Shown here piece by piece: positions 24,830-37,873 of a stretch of 64,000 nt of DNA (positions within the stretch are counted from its first letter, which is position 1; every line of letters begins with the position of its first letter). The position numbers and the translations under genes were made by a program. Under the pieces are notes generated by a model. It searched no databases. It was not told where the DNA came from and saw nothing but the letters and a program-made list of their open reading frames with translations. The stretch covers positions 145,163,301 to 145,227,300 of the forward strand of contig JAIOJX010000025.1 in the NCBI GenBank assembly GCA_022376925.1, in the 5' to 3' direction. This DNA is from Tragulus kanchil (taxonomy: Eukaryota; Chordata; Mammalia; Artiodactyla; Tragulidae).

Positions 24830-26905
24830 GTGAGTTTTCTTTCCGTTTTCCCTATTTTTAAATCTAGTCGCAATTAAAACTTTGGATTTTCTCAGAAGCT
24901 AAGGTCTTTATATCATCTTACATCAATAAATGACAACTGTAGAAGCACATGAGGATGATTCAGCTCGTGTTTGTTATGATGCAAAAAGAGAAAAAATATT
25001 CTTGAGATCCCACCTCTATAACACAAACTGAAGTAATTATATATTTCAGGGCATTGAAACATTTGTCAAATCAAGAACTAGCTGTATTAAAGATGTGCAT
25101 TCAGAGGACAGTTTAGTCCCTGACATTAATGGCTTGTCTCATTCCTGACAAATCATTTCTAGCCAATAGATAGTAACTTGTGTGATTAAAGGAAAGGTAG
25201 ACTATAGGGCAGGGGCATCTGGTGTTTTCCCCCTTTTTTTTTCCCTGGCTGGCTATTGATGTCTAGCGATCAACTTTGTTTTCAGCATACCTTTAAACTG
25301 GTGAGGCATACCCATAGAGATGTTAAGCATACTTATGGAAGGGAGTTCACTAAAAAATATTCTTAATTCGCATCGTTATAGTAATTGGAATACTGAGAAT
25401 TAATCAGTTTCAATAGGAAAAAAGTTTAGAAAGAAGACCAAGATAGATCTCTGATGAATATTCACATTTAAGACATAGATTGAGGATGAAAATAAAAATA
25501 TAGAGAAGGAAAAGAGGTGAAAGAATAAAGCCTTAGAACTATGGAGAAAGTGAGAAAAAAGTTTCAATGTTTTATCTACACTCGTTCTCTTCTAGTATTA
25601 TCTATATATAACCTAAAAATGTTTGAGAAATGGTGCAAATATTAATTCATAATAGCAGCCATGAAGAAAAAATGTTCAAAGTGAAATCCCAAGAATATCT
25701 AGGGTGAAAGAGTCAAGTTGTTAAGAGAAGATTAGTAGAGAGAATATGTACTCAGCAATGTATTGATCTCCCTTGTGCTGTGCAGCTGCAGGCTGCCTTC
25801 ACCTGGATGTTCCTGGAGAGTGCAGCTCTATATCATGCTAGTGGAGGTTTGAGAGTGAACATTCACGAAGGAAGTACTTCACTTGGTCGGCTATGGGATG
25901 CCTGCGCTCATTGTGGCTGTGTCAGCTGCAGTAGACTACAGGAGTTATGGAACAGACAAAGTGTGAGTTTTCTTTCCGTTTTCCCTATTTTTAAATCTAG
26001 TCGCAATTAAAACTTTGGATTTTCTCAGAAGCTAAGGTCTTTATATCATCTTACATCAATAAATGACAACTGTAGAAGCACATGAGGATGATTCAGCTCG
26101 TGTTTGTTATGATGCAAAAAGAGAAAAAATATTCTTGAGATCCCACCTCTATAACACAAACTGAAGTAATTATATATTTCAGGGCATTGAAACATTTGTC
26201 AAATCAAGAACTAGCTGTATTAAAGATGTGCATTCAGAGGACAGTTTAGTCCCTGACATTAATGGCTTGTCTCATTCCTGACAAATCATTTCTAGCCAAT
26301 AGATAGTAACTTGTGTGATTAAAGGAAAGGTAGACTATAGGGCAGGGGCATCTGGTGTTTTCCCCCTTTTTTTTTCCCTGGCTGGCTATTGATGTCTAGC
26401 GATCAACTTTGTTTTCAGCATACCTTTAAACTGGTGAGGCATACCCATAGAGATGTTAAGCATACTTATGGAAGGGAGTTCACTAAAAAATATTCTTAAT
26501 TCGCATCGTTATAGTAATTGGAATACTGAGAATTAATCAGTTTCAATAGGAAAAAAGTTTAGAAAGAAGACCAAGATAGATCTCTGATGAATATTCACAT
26601 TTAAGACATAGATTGAGGATGAAAATAAAAATATAGAGAAGGAAAAGAGGTGAAAGAATAAAGCCTTAGAACTATGGAGAAAGTGAGAAAAAAGTTTCAA
26701 TGTTTTATCTACACTCGTTCTCTTCTAGTATTATCTATATATAACCTAAAAATGTTTGAGAAATGGTGCAAATATTAATTCATAATAGCAGCCATGAAGA
26801 AAAAATGTTCAAAGTGAAATCCCAAGAATATCTAGGGTGAAAGAGTCAAGTTGTTAAGAGAAGATTAGTAGAGAGAAAGTATTTTATGCGTTTTTTGTAC
26901 TCAGC
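24653..26905. repeat. Tandem duplication 10, period 1133-1138 bp
   Basis: 24653 to about 25765 recurs from 25791 to about 26905. Copy 1 ends with a 15-17-base deletion and about 30 bases of unmatched or scrambled sequence (25755-25790). Copy 2 begins with three small deletions in the exon. The intron between matches closely. Confidence 0.94.
25791..25962 (+). pseudogene. ADGRL3: Corrupted copy of the TM3-TM4 exon
   Basis: This matches the exon from GGCTGCCTTCACCTGGATG to the GTGAGT donor, but lacks the first 44 exon bases and the acceptor. Three small deletions lie within 100 bp of its start: two bases in GAGGGAGTG, two in the T run of GTTTTTGAG and one in TACTTTTACTT. The frame is lost, although the intron beyond matches the first copy almost perfectly. 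It belongs to duplication 10. Errors crowded at the left end and near absent later look like low-quality read or contig-end bases, not evolutionary decay. Confidence 0.88.
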
Positions 26906-26994
26906 ATATGTATAGGCTGAATGAAAAGGAAGGGCCCTACGAGGGGATAGAAAGGCAAAAGATTAGACATAGGATGTGAAAAACCTTGATTCAG

Positions 26995-27135
26995 TACTGA
27001 AAGTGGCCTTTGAATTCACCTAGTCTAAGGCATTAATTTTACAGATGAAAAAATCAAGAACCATGTAAATTGCCTTGCCCATGATGATAGAGGTACACAG
27101 TGGCAGACGTGTGATGAAAGAAGTCAGGTTTATTT
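26995..27135 (+). mobile_element. MIR/L3-like ancient remnant
   Basis: Contains TCACCTAGTCTAAGGC, ATTTTACAGATGAAAAAATC and TGCCTTGCCCATGATGATAG in the order of old mammalian repeats in which a fall-off signature (fourth element TAGTGGCAGA-like) follows. Strongly diverged. Confidence 0.45.
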
Positions 27136-27346
27136 CCACTAAAACTGGGTGTTTTTGAAATAGTTATGACCCCTGTCTTCTGAGGTGTGAAGGAAGTAAC
27201 AGATTAGATAAATTTGAAAGTGGAGGAATTTTGCCATCAAGTAGGAGATGCTGATCTTTGCTGAGTGAAGAGTTGAGGTCACACTGAAAAGACATGAGAT
27301 TGGAAAATCTTTGAAATGAGCAGTATGGAAAATGTGCTAAGGAGCC

Positions 27347-29704
27347 AATTAAATATTAATAAAAAGATTTCCAGGCAGCAGTGAAGGCTCAGATAAAGTT
27401 AGATGATATCAATTTATACAGAAGTTAATAAGCCAGATTTCATGAGCTTCCACCAGCAGTCACCAACTTGAATATGCTGACAATTAAGTAGCTTGTTTGC
27501 CATAGGAGATTGGAAAGGAAAAGACAAGACTCCAGAGTTCCAAGGAGCATAGTTGATATAGAATATGCTTTGGTGTAGAATCATCAACAATACGATTAAA
27601 AGATCTCACTTCTGTTGAATATTTTCTTGACTACAGTGACAGACTACATAAAACCATTTGTCTAGCTGTAACAAATAGTAATTATTTTTTAATCTAACCT
27701 TTGTGAATTGTGGTAAAATGTCAGGTCATTTTGGGTATCTCAGTGGCAGCCATGAAGCAGATTAGAATTGGATAAAATTATTGTCTATAATTGCCCCTAA
27801 AGACATTTTAGGGGAGGAAGATTAGACAAATAAAATAATTTCATTAAAAAACTTTTATTGATGCTATTTACATACCATAAAGGTTACTCTTTTAAAGAAT
27901 GCACTTCAGTAGCGTTTGGTATATTCAGTGTTAGATATCCATCACCACTACCTAATTTTAGAACATTTTCATCCCTTCTAAAAGTAGTCCATTAACAGAC
28001 ACTGCCCTTAGATCATAGGATTTTACATTTTAATTAATGTAGCTCCCTACTAATGTATTAAATTGACTTACACAGTTGTTTGTAACCTTATATACTTCTA
28101 ATAGTGTCCTGATGTAGTTCAATTTTGCTCTCATGCAGTTTTGACTTGCTTTTATTTTTGTTTCTGTGTTGTTTTTTCTCTTTAGATATTTGCACATTTT
28201 CCTTTTACTAAGCTGACAACTTGTTTGCTTTATGTTTTAGTCATTTACTATGAAAGAAATGTCATTTTCTGAATAGCAAGAATCTGTCTTTTCTTAGAAT
28301 CAATACTGTGTAGTCCCTTGTGACTTTGTTAAAGCCTTGGCCATCATTGCTTTAATTTCTTGAGCCATAACTGGAAACTCTCATTTAATGACATTATTAC
28401 TTTGTAAGAATAGTGGCTAAATTATTTCCCAGGCACTTATTTAAAACAAGCCTTAGTAACAATTCAGTTTCAACATTACAATTTTTCCCAACACAGGAGA
28501 AGCAAAACAGATACACAAAAAAAAAAAAACAAGGAAATTAAATATTAATAAAAAGATTTCCAGGCAGCAGTGAAGGCTCAGATAAAGTTAGATGATCAAT
28601 TTATACAGAAGTTAATAAGCCAGATTTCATGAGCTTCCACCAGCAGTCACCAACTTGAATATGCTGACAATTAAGTAGCTTGTTTGCCATAGGAGATTGG
28701 AAAGGAAAAGACAAGACTCCAGAGTTCCAAGGAGCATAGTTGATATAGAATATGCTTTGGTGTAGAATCATCAACAATACGATTAAAAGATCTCACTTCT
28801 GTTGAATATTTTCTTGACTACAGTGACAGACTACATAAAACCATTTGTCTAGCTGTAACAAATAGTAATTATTTTTTAATCTAACCTTTGTGAATTGTGG
28901 TAAAATGTCAGGTCATTTTGGGTATCTCAGTGGCAGCCATGAAGCAGATTAGAATTGGATAAAATTATTGTCTATAATTGCCCCTAAAGACATTTTAGGG
29001 GAGGAAGATTAGACAAATAAAATAATTTCATTAAAAAACTTTTATTGATGCTATTTACATACCATAAAGGTTACTCTTTTAAAGAATGCACTTCAGTAGC
29101 GTTTGGTATATTCAGTGTTAGATATCCATCACCACTACCTAATTTTAGAACATTTTCATCCCTTCTAAAAGTAGTCCATTAACAGACACTGCCCTTAGAT
29201 CATAGGATTTTACATTTTAATTAATGTAGCTCCCTACTAATGTATTAAATTGACTTACACAGTTGTTTGTAACCTTATATACTTCTAATAGTGTCCTGAT
29301 GTAGTTCAATTTTGCTCTCATGCAGTTTTGACTTGCTTTTATTTTTGTTTCTGTGTTGTTTTTTCTCTTTAGATATTTGCACATTTTCCTTTTACTAAGC
29401 TGACAACTTGTTTGCTTTATGTTTTAGTCATTTACTATGAAAGAAATGTCATTTTCTGAATAGCAAGAATCTGTCTTTTCTTAGAATCAATACTGTGTAG
29501 TCCCTTGTGACTTTGTTAAAGCCTTGGCCATCATTGCTTTAATTTCTTGAGCCATAACTGGAAACTCTCATTTAATGACATTATTACTTTGTAAGAATAG
29601 TGGCTAAATTATTTCCCAGGCACTTATTTAAAACAAGCCTTAGTAACAATTCAGTTTCAACATTACAATTTTTCCCAACACAGGAGAAGCAAAACAGATA
29701 CACA
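27347..29704. repeat. Tandem duplication 11, period 1187-1189 bp
   Basis: 27347-28517 recurs at 28536-29704. The junction carries a run of 13 A plus CAAGGA that has no counterpart at the far end. Copy 2 lacks one AT near its start (GATGATATCAA against GATGATCAA). Confidence 0.95.
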
Positions 29705-30335
29705 TAAAGGGTAAATGAAATAAATATAGAAAAGGCTAGAGGAAATTGCACTAAAACTCTTTCACAGGTGGGCACAGAGGGGTTAGTGTCTCACTTTTGC
29801 ATTTTCAATAAATTGTCCAGAGAGAGACCTTTAATACTTGGAAAAAAGGTTTGACTTTTCCCTTTGTGACTTTATCCAACCCAGTGTCTATAGAGTGCTG
29901 TTTTGCTCGTTGAGGAAGCAAGGGTTGAAAAAGAAATATTATTCAGTCATTTGTATTTACCTGAGAAGCTGAAGTGAACAGACCATGTTTCCATAGTGAG
30001 TTTAATCAAGGTATCATCTCAAAGGAAAATATAAGCAGAGAATTTTTATATAACTAGAAGAATTTCTGCATATAGAATTACATATCTTATGCTTATTATT
30101 ATATTTGTCTTTGTTGTCTGGTTTCTGTTATTATTGTTTATTTTCAGTGGCATTTCCTATATCCTGCTCATCATATTTTAGGGTTTTTAGTTTATATTTT
30201 CTAATTTTTGCCAGTGTTACCTCCTTATGTGATACAATGATATTTTTAATACAAATATGTGAGTCTACAGTCATTATAAACAGGAATTATCCAAAAATCA
30301 GAGACATACTGTAACTCATTTTCTGTATGTTGTTA

Positions 30336-30377
30336 TTAAGCTTCATCAGTTCACTCAGTTGAATCAGACTCTTTGTT
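30336..30377 (-). mobile_element. Tiny Bov-A/Bov-B end fragment
   Basis: CATCAGTTCACTCAGTTGAA followed by TCAGACTCTTT is the outermost end of Bov-A/Bov-B in reverse. Only about 40 bp remain before the edge of duplication 12. Confidence 0.55.
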
Positions 30378-30380
30378 ATT

Positions 30381-32544
30381 AAGCCTAATACAATAAAATT
30401 TTATGTCTTAGAAGTCTATTTTACTTATTTATGGAATTTTATTATTATATTTTTACTCAGCCTCAATCACTTGGATTACATCTAGAATAAAACCATTGAA
30501 TACATATTGCAGTAATCCAAATATCAGATTTTTCTTTCTTTTCTCTCATCTTAGAGTTCTTAATGTATTTCATTATAGTAACAATGAGGTTTTATTTCTG
30601 AAACTTTTAATAATAGTTTACGTTTATAAGAAGTAGAGAGTCATGTCGATGCTAGGAGATAAAATTAGAGAAAACATTGCTTTTGTACGTTAAATAAATG
30701 TCATTTTGATACAGATAGAAGTAGCTATCATATTCCATGTAGCTGATGGATTATGATATGTTTTTTCTATGAAATGTTATTAGGGCTGTTGAATTGATTA
30801 TAATATACAAAACAAAGCATACATAAAGCATACGTAATTTGATATTGAGAAGTTGCTTAGTTTGCCATCAATTTGCAATGTTTATAAGAAAATCTCAGTA
30901 TTTCCTGATGTTGTTTAATGAAATCTTTCTATCTGTATTGACATCATTCTTGAGAAAATGTACTTAGAATTACATTTATTCACAATTATATGACAGTTAA
31001 AACTCAGATTTTAAGTTTAATACAGGTGTTAAAAAAAAAATTAACTAGTGGACCACAGGTCTAAATTGTACAGACTATTGGATGTCTTCCATTTTCTCTT
31101 TTTTTTTATATCTTCCTTTAGTCTCTCTCATACTATTATTTATATAGATATTCAGTGAAGCCATTCAGTACGATATTGTCAAAAATAAGGCTGGCAGTGA
31201 TTTAATAATTCAAACAGAACTGATGTGGAAATTCTGTGCTGGATATTTTGATTTTATGGCCTGAAACTAATCGAGTCCTGTAAACTTTAATTACCTCAGT
31301 CTTACCTCTCAAAATGCAAGCTGTTTGAACAGTTAATTTTTATTCAATGGAAAAATTGCATTTGTAGTTTATAAGCACTTTCCTTGAAATCTATGTTTAT
31401 GGCATTAAAAGCTCTGGTTAAAGTGATGGGCAGATTGGAAAAGGAGGAAAGAAACAGGTTAAAAAGCCTAATACAATAAAATTTTATGTCTTAGAAGTCT
31501 ATTTTACTTATTTATGGAATTTTATTATTATATTTTTACTCAGCCTCAATCACTTGGATTACATCTAGAATAAAACCATTGAATACATATTGCAGTAATC
31601 CAAATATCAGATTTTTCTTTCTTTTCTCTCATCTTAGAGTTCTTAATGTATTTCATTATAGTAACAATGAGGTTTTATTTCTGAAACTTTTAATAATAGT
31701 TTACGTTTATAAGAAGTAGAGAGTCATGTCGATGCTAGGAGATAAAATTAGAGAAAACATTGCTTTTGTACGTTAAATAAATGTCATTTTGATACAGATA
31801 GAAGTAGCTATCATATTCCATGTAGCTGATGGATTATGATATGTTTTTTCTATGAAATGTTATTAGGGCTGTTGAATTGATTATAATATACAAAACAAAG
31901 CATACATAAAGCATACGTAATTTGATATTGAGAAGTTGCTTAGTTTGCCATCAATTTGCAATGTTTATAAGAAAATCTCAGTATTTCCTGATGTTGTTTA
32001 ATGAAATCTTTCTATCTGTATTGACATCATTCTTGAGAAAATGTACTTAGAATTACATTTATTCACAATTATATGACAGTTAAAACTCAGATTTTAAGTT
32101 TAATACAGGTGTTAAAAAAAAAATTAACTAGTGGACCACAGGTCTAAATTGTACAGACTATTGGATGTCTTCCATTTTCTCTTTTTTTTTATATCTTCCT
32201 TTAGTCTCTCTCATACTATTATTTATATAGATATTCAGTGAAGCCATTCAGTACGATATTGTCAAAAATAAGGCTGGCAGTGATTTAATAATTCAAACAG
32301 AACTGATGTGGAAATTCTGTGCTGGATATTTTGATTTTATGGCCTGAAACTAATCGAGTCCTGTAAACTTTAATTACCTCAGTCTTACCTCTCAAAATGC
32401 AAGCTGTTTGAACAGTTAATTTTTATTCAATGGAAAAATTGCATTTGTAGTTTATAAGCACTTTCCTTGAAATCTATGTTTATGGCATTAAAAGCTCTGG
32501 TTAAAGTGATGGGCAGATTGGAAAAGGAGGGAAAGAAACAGGTT
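30381..32544. repeat. Tandem duplication 12, period 1083 bp
   Basis: 30381-31460 recurs at 31464-32544. The only difference I saw is one G near the right end of copy 1 (GGAGGAAAG against GGAGGGAAAG). Confidence 0.95.
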
Positions 32545-33710
32545 CCAAGAGGAAGAGAAGGGAGGATGCTAGGAAGGAGACAAATTCAGAAAGTTAGCCT
32601 GTGTATTAAAATGTGAGTTCAAAACTTGGTAAGGGGTTTCTGAAAGCCATTGATTAGGCCATTAGCATTTATAATTAATCAGAACATCCTTGAGTTCTAG
32701 AAGCATAACTGAGCCCTTAGAGATAATTGAAATCAATTTTATGATCTGAAAAGTATTAGGTTTGTTCCTAGCTCACTAGCTTAACAACAGCTCTAAAGAA
32801 TAGTGTCTCCTCTGCTAGTTAAAGGCCCCCTAGTTTCTTCATTTCTGCTTCATAACTCTAACCTGCATAATCATTTGGGTACAAAACCGATTACTGATTT
32901 TCAAAATACTAGATTATATTATTATTCAAGTAGGAGCCCAGCCAATGAACATTAAACTTGATGGCTTCTGAAAGTTATATGCATAGGTTTATTCAATATA
33001 TTTTATAATGTCTAAGCCCTTCATCTTACCCATAAAATATGATATAATCATCTGAAATATTTCCCTAAGCATATTATTATATATAAAATATTCCTACTTA
33101 TAATATTGCATTGACATGGAATATTTACCTTACTGAATATGTTATCAACAAGGATGTTTGACTTTAAATCAGCCAAGGAAAAATAGTATATATAATGAAG
33201 AATTAAGTATTTATCATTAATATGTATCAATATAATTATTCAATATGTGTGTGGAGAGTGCTGTGTATGTTATATGTTATGTTGTTAAAGCCAAGAGCAT
33301 GTTTTATGTGTATGGATTACAAAGGTTGAGGGTTTATTTCATCATCATTTCATCAATCAGGAATCTTACAATTAGGAATGAGATTATCACTGTATATAGT
33401 ATATAAGAGTTTGGGGTTGAGCGTATTTTTTGGTTTAGGAGTTACCTGTACCATAGTATGTCATAGAACATCAAGACTACTGTCTTATTTATTGTGATTG
33501 AAGTCAAATGTAGAACTTAACTTCTTATTGAAATCAAACAAGTATAATAACTTGATCAAGAGATCACTTTATAATTCCAAAGATCTGCTATTGTTACTTA
33601 GACAGTCTGTGCTTTATGCACAGCATATAAATTTCTCATGTAATCATTTAGAATTTATAAGTGTCAATAAAACTATAGTTTTTATTATTTTATATTATAT
33701 ATTTATTCTT

Positions 33711-33890
33711 TTTGAGAAAAATATACTAGGTTCAGAAACTTTGGAGTCAGGTAGGCTAGAATCAAATTCAGGCTCAACTAGTTAATAACCATGAATCAAA
33801 TTCATGTTCAACTAATTAATAACCATGTGACTGTAGGCAAGGTCAGTTTCACTTTCTAATTTTTAACATGAGGGTTATTATATAAGTACC
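33711..33890 (+). mobile_element. MIR-like remnant with an internal 34-bp repeat
   Basis: TTTGGAGTCAGGTAGGCTAG, AACCATGTGACTGTAGGCAA and ACTTTCTAATTTTTAACATG follow the MIR plan (gene-order of the tRNA-like 3' half). It is interrupted by a 34-bp direct repeat, 33760-33793 and 33794-33827, whose copies differ at three positions. Confidence 0.6.
33760..33827. repeat. 34-bp diverged tandem repeat
   Basis: Two adjacent 34-bp units starting AATCAAATTCA and ending AATAACCATG, with three mismatches (about 9% divergence). Unlike the 1.1-kb duplications, these copies have had time to diverge. Confidence 0.92.
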
Positions 33891-33992
33891 ATAATACACA
33901 ACTATTGCAATATTTTAAATTGTATGTGTATGAGTAAATAAATATATATGTGTGTGCATATATATGTATAAATATTTAAGTATGTGTATATT

Positions 33993-34206
33993 TGGGCTTC
34001 CCTGGTTGCTCAGTGGTAAATAATCCAACTGCCAATGCAAGAAATGCAAATTTGATACCTGAGTCAAGAAGAGCCTCTGGAGAAGGAAGTGGCAACCCAC
34101 TCCAGAATTCTTGCCTGAGAAATCCCACGAACAGAGGATCCTGGCATGCTACAGTCCATGGGTTCTCAAAAGAGTAGAACATGACTTATGATTAAACAGC
34201 AACAAA
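33993..34206 (+). mobile_element. Bov-tA SINE
   Basis: Complete, + orientation: GGGCTTCCCTGGTTGCTCAG, AGAAGGAAGTGGCAACCCAC, ATTCTTGCCTGAGAAATCCC, CTACAGTCCATGGGTTCTC. Inserted in an AT/TG-rich stretch. Confidence 0.95.
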
Positions 34207-34389
34207 TGCATGTATCTAAAATATCTGTCATATATACATGTTTATTAAAGTAGAAGTATTTTTACCAGTACTATTATTTAGCTGATAAACATGAAAGAAT
34301 ACAAGCTATGATTAGCAACATTGTTTTAAGTATAAAATAAATTGTATTAAAAACATCCTTTTATAAGAGTAGTGATTGCAGTTCTTATG

Positions 34390-34735
34390 CTACTCAGTTC
34401 AGTTCAGCCACTCAGTTATGTCCAACTCTTTGGGACCCCATGAACTGCAGCACGCCAGGCCTCCCTGTCCTTCATCATCTCCCAGAGCCTGCTCAAACTC
34501 TTGTCCATTGACTCAACAATGCCATCCAACCATCTTATACTCTGTCGTCTCCTTCTCCTATGCCTTCGATATTTTCCAACATCAGGCTCTTTTCCAGTGA
34601 CTCATCTCTTTGCATCAGGTGGCCAAAGCATTGGAACCTCAACTTCAGCATCATTCCTTCTAATGAATATTCTGGGTTGATTTCCTTTAGGATTCACTGA
34701 TTTGATCTCCTTGCAGTCCTAGGGACTCCCAAGAG
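34390..34735 (-). mobile_element. Bov-B LINE 3' fragment
   Basis: Reverse orientation: CAGTTCAGTTCAGCCACTCA, GACCCCATGAACTGCAGCAC, CCATCCAACCATCTTATACT, TGCATCAGGTGGCCAAAGCA, GATTTGATCTCCTTGCAGTC. Non-coding remnant. Confidence 0.93.
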
Positions 34736-34782
34736 CCTACTGCCTCCTGTTAATTTAAGCACCTTGGAACTATGAGAATTAC

Positions 34783-37131
34783 TCTGATATTTACTATTAA
34801 TAAATTATAATAACACTTTCTTATGTTTGTAGTCAACTGTAAAATTATAGGATGCATTTTCTAAATAAATAATGAAACACTTATTTTTAGATAACATACT
34901 GGGCCCATCAAGACAACGTAACCTATATTTGATGGATGAGATCTAATTTGTGTTCTAAGATCCAAAAGTGTGGCTGAACTACAAATGCTAATCTGGAGTA
35001 TCAGTAATCACATTCCATTCTTACATCACTCTGCCAAACTATTTCCCAGTTCATCCACTTGCAAAATATTTCAAGATTAGATGAAAGAATGTGCTATGAT
35101 ACAAATTGCATTTTAAAAATCCTTAACTCATGTAGTATTCAGTAAGCTTAGAACTAGAGTTATGCTTGAAGTATGTGTCTATCCTTTTCCTTCTTCTCTT
35201 CTTCCTTACCTTAATAGTCATTATTCCTTCTTTTCTCTCTCAAATTGCCCGGTTTATGTAGTGTAAGTATAGAGAAATCTGCACGTGTTACAGAAAAAAA
35301 CAAGAATATACATAGTTTACAAACTTTCATAGAGAGCCTGATGTGATGAACCCATGTAAATTTCATGATCTACCAGTAGCAAAGATTGTTTACTGGGTAC
35401 ATTTAATACTCATCAGAGATAGTTTAGTCTGATATAGAGTCCTGTAGAAAATGAAGCAAATATAATTGTTAATTTACATTACATCAAAAGATTGGTTAAT
35501 AGGTAGATGTCTACTTTGATAAGAATGAATTAAATAGGCAAATAAATGCAATGTATACATGCATATATATGACAGTTAGTTTTACCATTTTTCTAAATGC
35601 AGAGTGATGGTTTTTTAAAATGACATGTTAAAGAAAAACAGTATTTTAGTAAGAGAAGAGAATAAGCTTTGGAAGTTTGGTTTTCTCTTGTCCTGTTTTC
35701 AGAAATTAATTTGTCTCATTAATTTTGTTTTTCCATTTTCTGAGGAAACCTACAGGTAGTACTTGCTAGATTGGTAATTTATATTTTTATAGGAGACTGA
35801 TCCAGATATCAGTATGTTTGTTGCTATTTAATTTGCAATGATACTTCTTATATTTTGGAAGAAGATAACTCTAGAAGTACATGATAATTTATCCACGTAG
35901 ATTATCATTAGTTCTTTAGCATATTAAACCAATAAACTTAATATAGTAAGAAAAAATCTTATACTGATATTTACTATTAATAAATTATAATAACACTTTC
36001 TTATGTTTGTAGTCAACTGTAAAATTATAGGATGCATTTTCTAAATAAATAATGAAACACTTATTTTTAGATAACATACTGGGCCCATCAAGACAACGTA
36101 ACCTATATTTGATGGATGAGATCTAATTTGTGTTCTAAGATCCAAAAGTGTGGCTGAACTACAAATGCTAATCTGGAGTATCAGTAATCACATTCCATTC
36201 TTACATCACTCTGCCAAACTATTTCCCAGTTCATCCACTTGCAAAATATTTCAAGATTAGATGAAAGAATGTGCTATGATACAAATTGCTTTTTAAAAAA
36301 TCCTTAACTCATGTAGCATTCAGTAAGCTTAGAACTAGAGTTATGCTTGAAGTATGTGTCTATCCTTTTCCTTCTTCTCTTCTTCCTTACCTTAATAGTC
36401 ATTATTCCTTCTTTTCTCTCTCAAATTGCCCGGTTTATGTAGTGTAAGTATAGAGAAATCTGCACGTGTTACAGAAAAAAACAAGAATATACATAGTTTA
36501 CAAACTTTCATAGAGAGCCTGATGTGATGAACCCATGTAAATTTCATGATCTACCAGTAGCAAAGATTGTTTACTGGGTACATTTAATACTCATCAGAGA
36601 TAGTTTAGTCTGATATAGAGTCCTGTAGAAAATGAAGCAAATATAATTGTTAATTTACATTACATCAAAAGATTGGTTAATAGGTAGATGTCTACTTTGA
36701 TAAGAATGAATTAAATAGGCAAATAAATGCAATGTATACATGCATATATATGACAGTTAGTTTTACCATTTTTCTAAATGCAGAGTGATGGTTTTTTAAA
36801 ATGACATGTTAAAGAAAAACAGTATTTTAGTAAGAGAAGAGAATAAGCTTTGGAAGTTTGGTTTTCTCTTGTCCTGTTTTCAGAAATTAATTTGTCTCAT
36901 TAATTTTGTTTTTCCATTTTCTGAGGAAACCTACAGGTAGTACTTGCTAGATTGGTAATTTATATTTTTATAGGAGACTGATCCAGATATCAGTATGTTT
37001 GTTGCTATTTAATTTGCAATGATACTTCTTATATTTTGGAAGAAGATAACTCTAGAAGTACATGATAATTTATCCACGTAGATTATCATTAGTTCTTTAG
37101 CATATTAAACCAATAAACTTAATATAGTAAG
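34783..37131. repeat. Tandem duplication 13, period 1180 bp
   Basis: 34783-35950 recurs at 35963-37131, with A-rich filler AAAAAATCTTAT at 35951-35962. There is an A/T change plus one extra A near 36290 and one T/C change at 36318. The left edge is 45-50 bp beyond the end of a Bov-B fragment. Confidence 0.95.
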
Positions 37132-37751
37132 ATATTTTCAAATATATAGCAATATATACTGATTTTATATTTTTAAAATTGTTACAAAAAGTTTTAATGA
37201 CATCTTTGTACATAGGCATATGGGTGGAATAGTCAAAATTTATGGTATGTAACAAGTTCTCTTTTGAATTTCAGGATATATGTGCTCTTTCAAGGTTTTT
37301 CAGTCTTGATTCAAATAAGCATGTTGTGTCGCCAGAATACACTTGCTCTTTCAACAGCAGGTTATCTCTCTTGTTACAGTACTGCTATAAACCTGATTTA
37401 TAAATTATATGTAAATGGCAAAAGTTGATTAAAAAAGAATTGTCATAATCTTAAAATTAAACAAATGTGGCCTACTAAAATTCAAATTAAAAATTAAAAT
37501 TTTCACAGGTTAAAGGATGCTTAGTGGATAAAGGTAATTTTCAGATAAATCTTATTTTTCAGTGGCAGGTCTCTCCAGTCATTTGCAAGTTGAACTTTAT
37601 TGTGTTTAGTACAATAAATTGTTCCATTAGCATTTGTCTTCCTTTAATCAGTGGTTTTGCATTATAGCTAAGTGGCATTGAATGGCCTCAACTTATTGAA
37701 TGCTATGAGGTGAGATGTATGTGCCCAAGCATGTAAAAACACCCACATAAT

Positions 37752-37873
37752 ACAGTTGGCCCTCTGGATCCATGGGTTCAGCATTGGAAGGATCAGCTGT
37801 GAGGGACTTAAGCATCCACTAATATTGGATTTTGGGTCCTGGAACCAATTCCGATAGATACTGAGGGATGACC
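37752..37873. mobile_element. Tigger/pogo-type MITE
   Basis: The left end ACAGTTGGCCCTCTGGATCC and right end GATACTGAGGGATGACCAT resemble the inverted termini of mammalian Tigger elements. Inside are TCCATGGGTTCAGCATTGG, GGACTTAAGCATCCACTAAT and GGGTCCTGGAACCAATTCC, both terminal regions joined with the middle deleted. Repeated at 38866-38987 by duplication 14. Confidence 0.68.
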
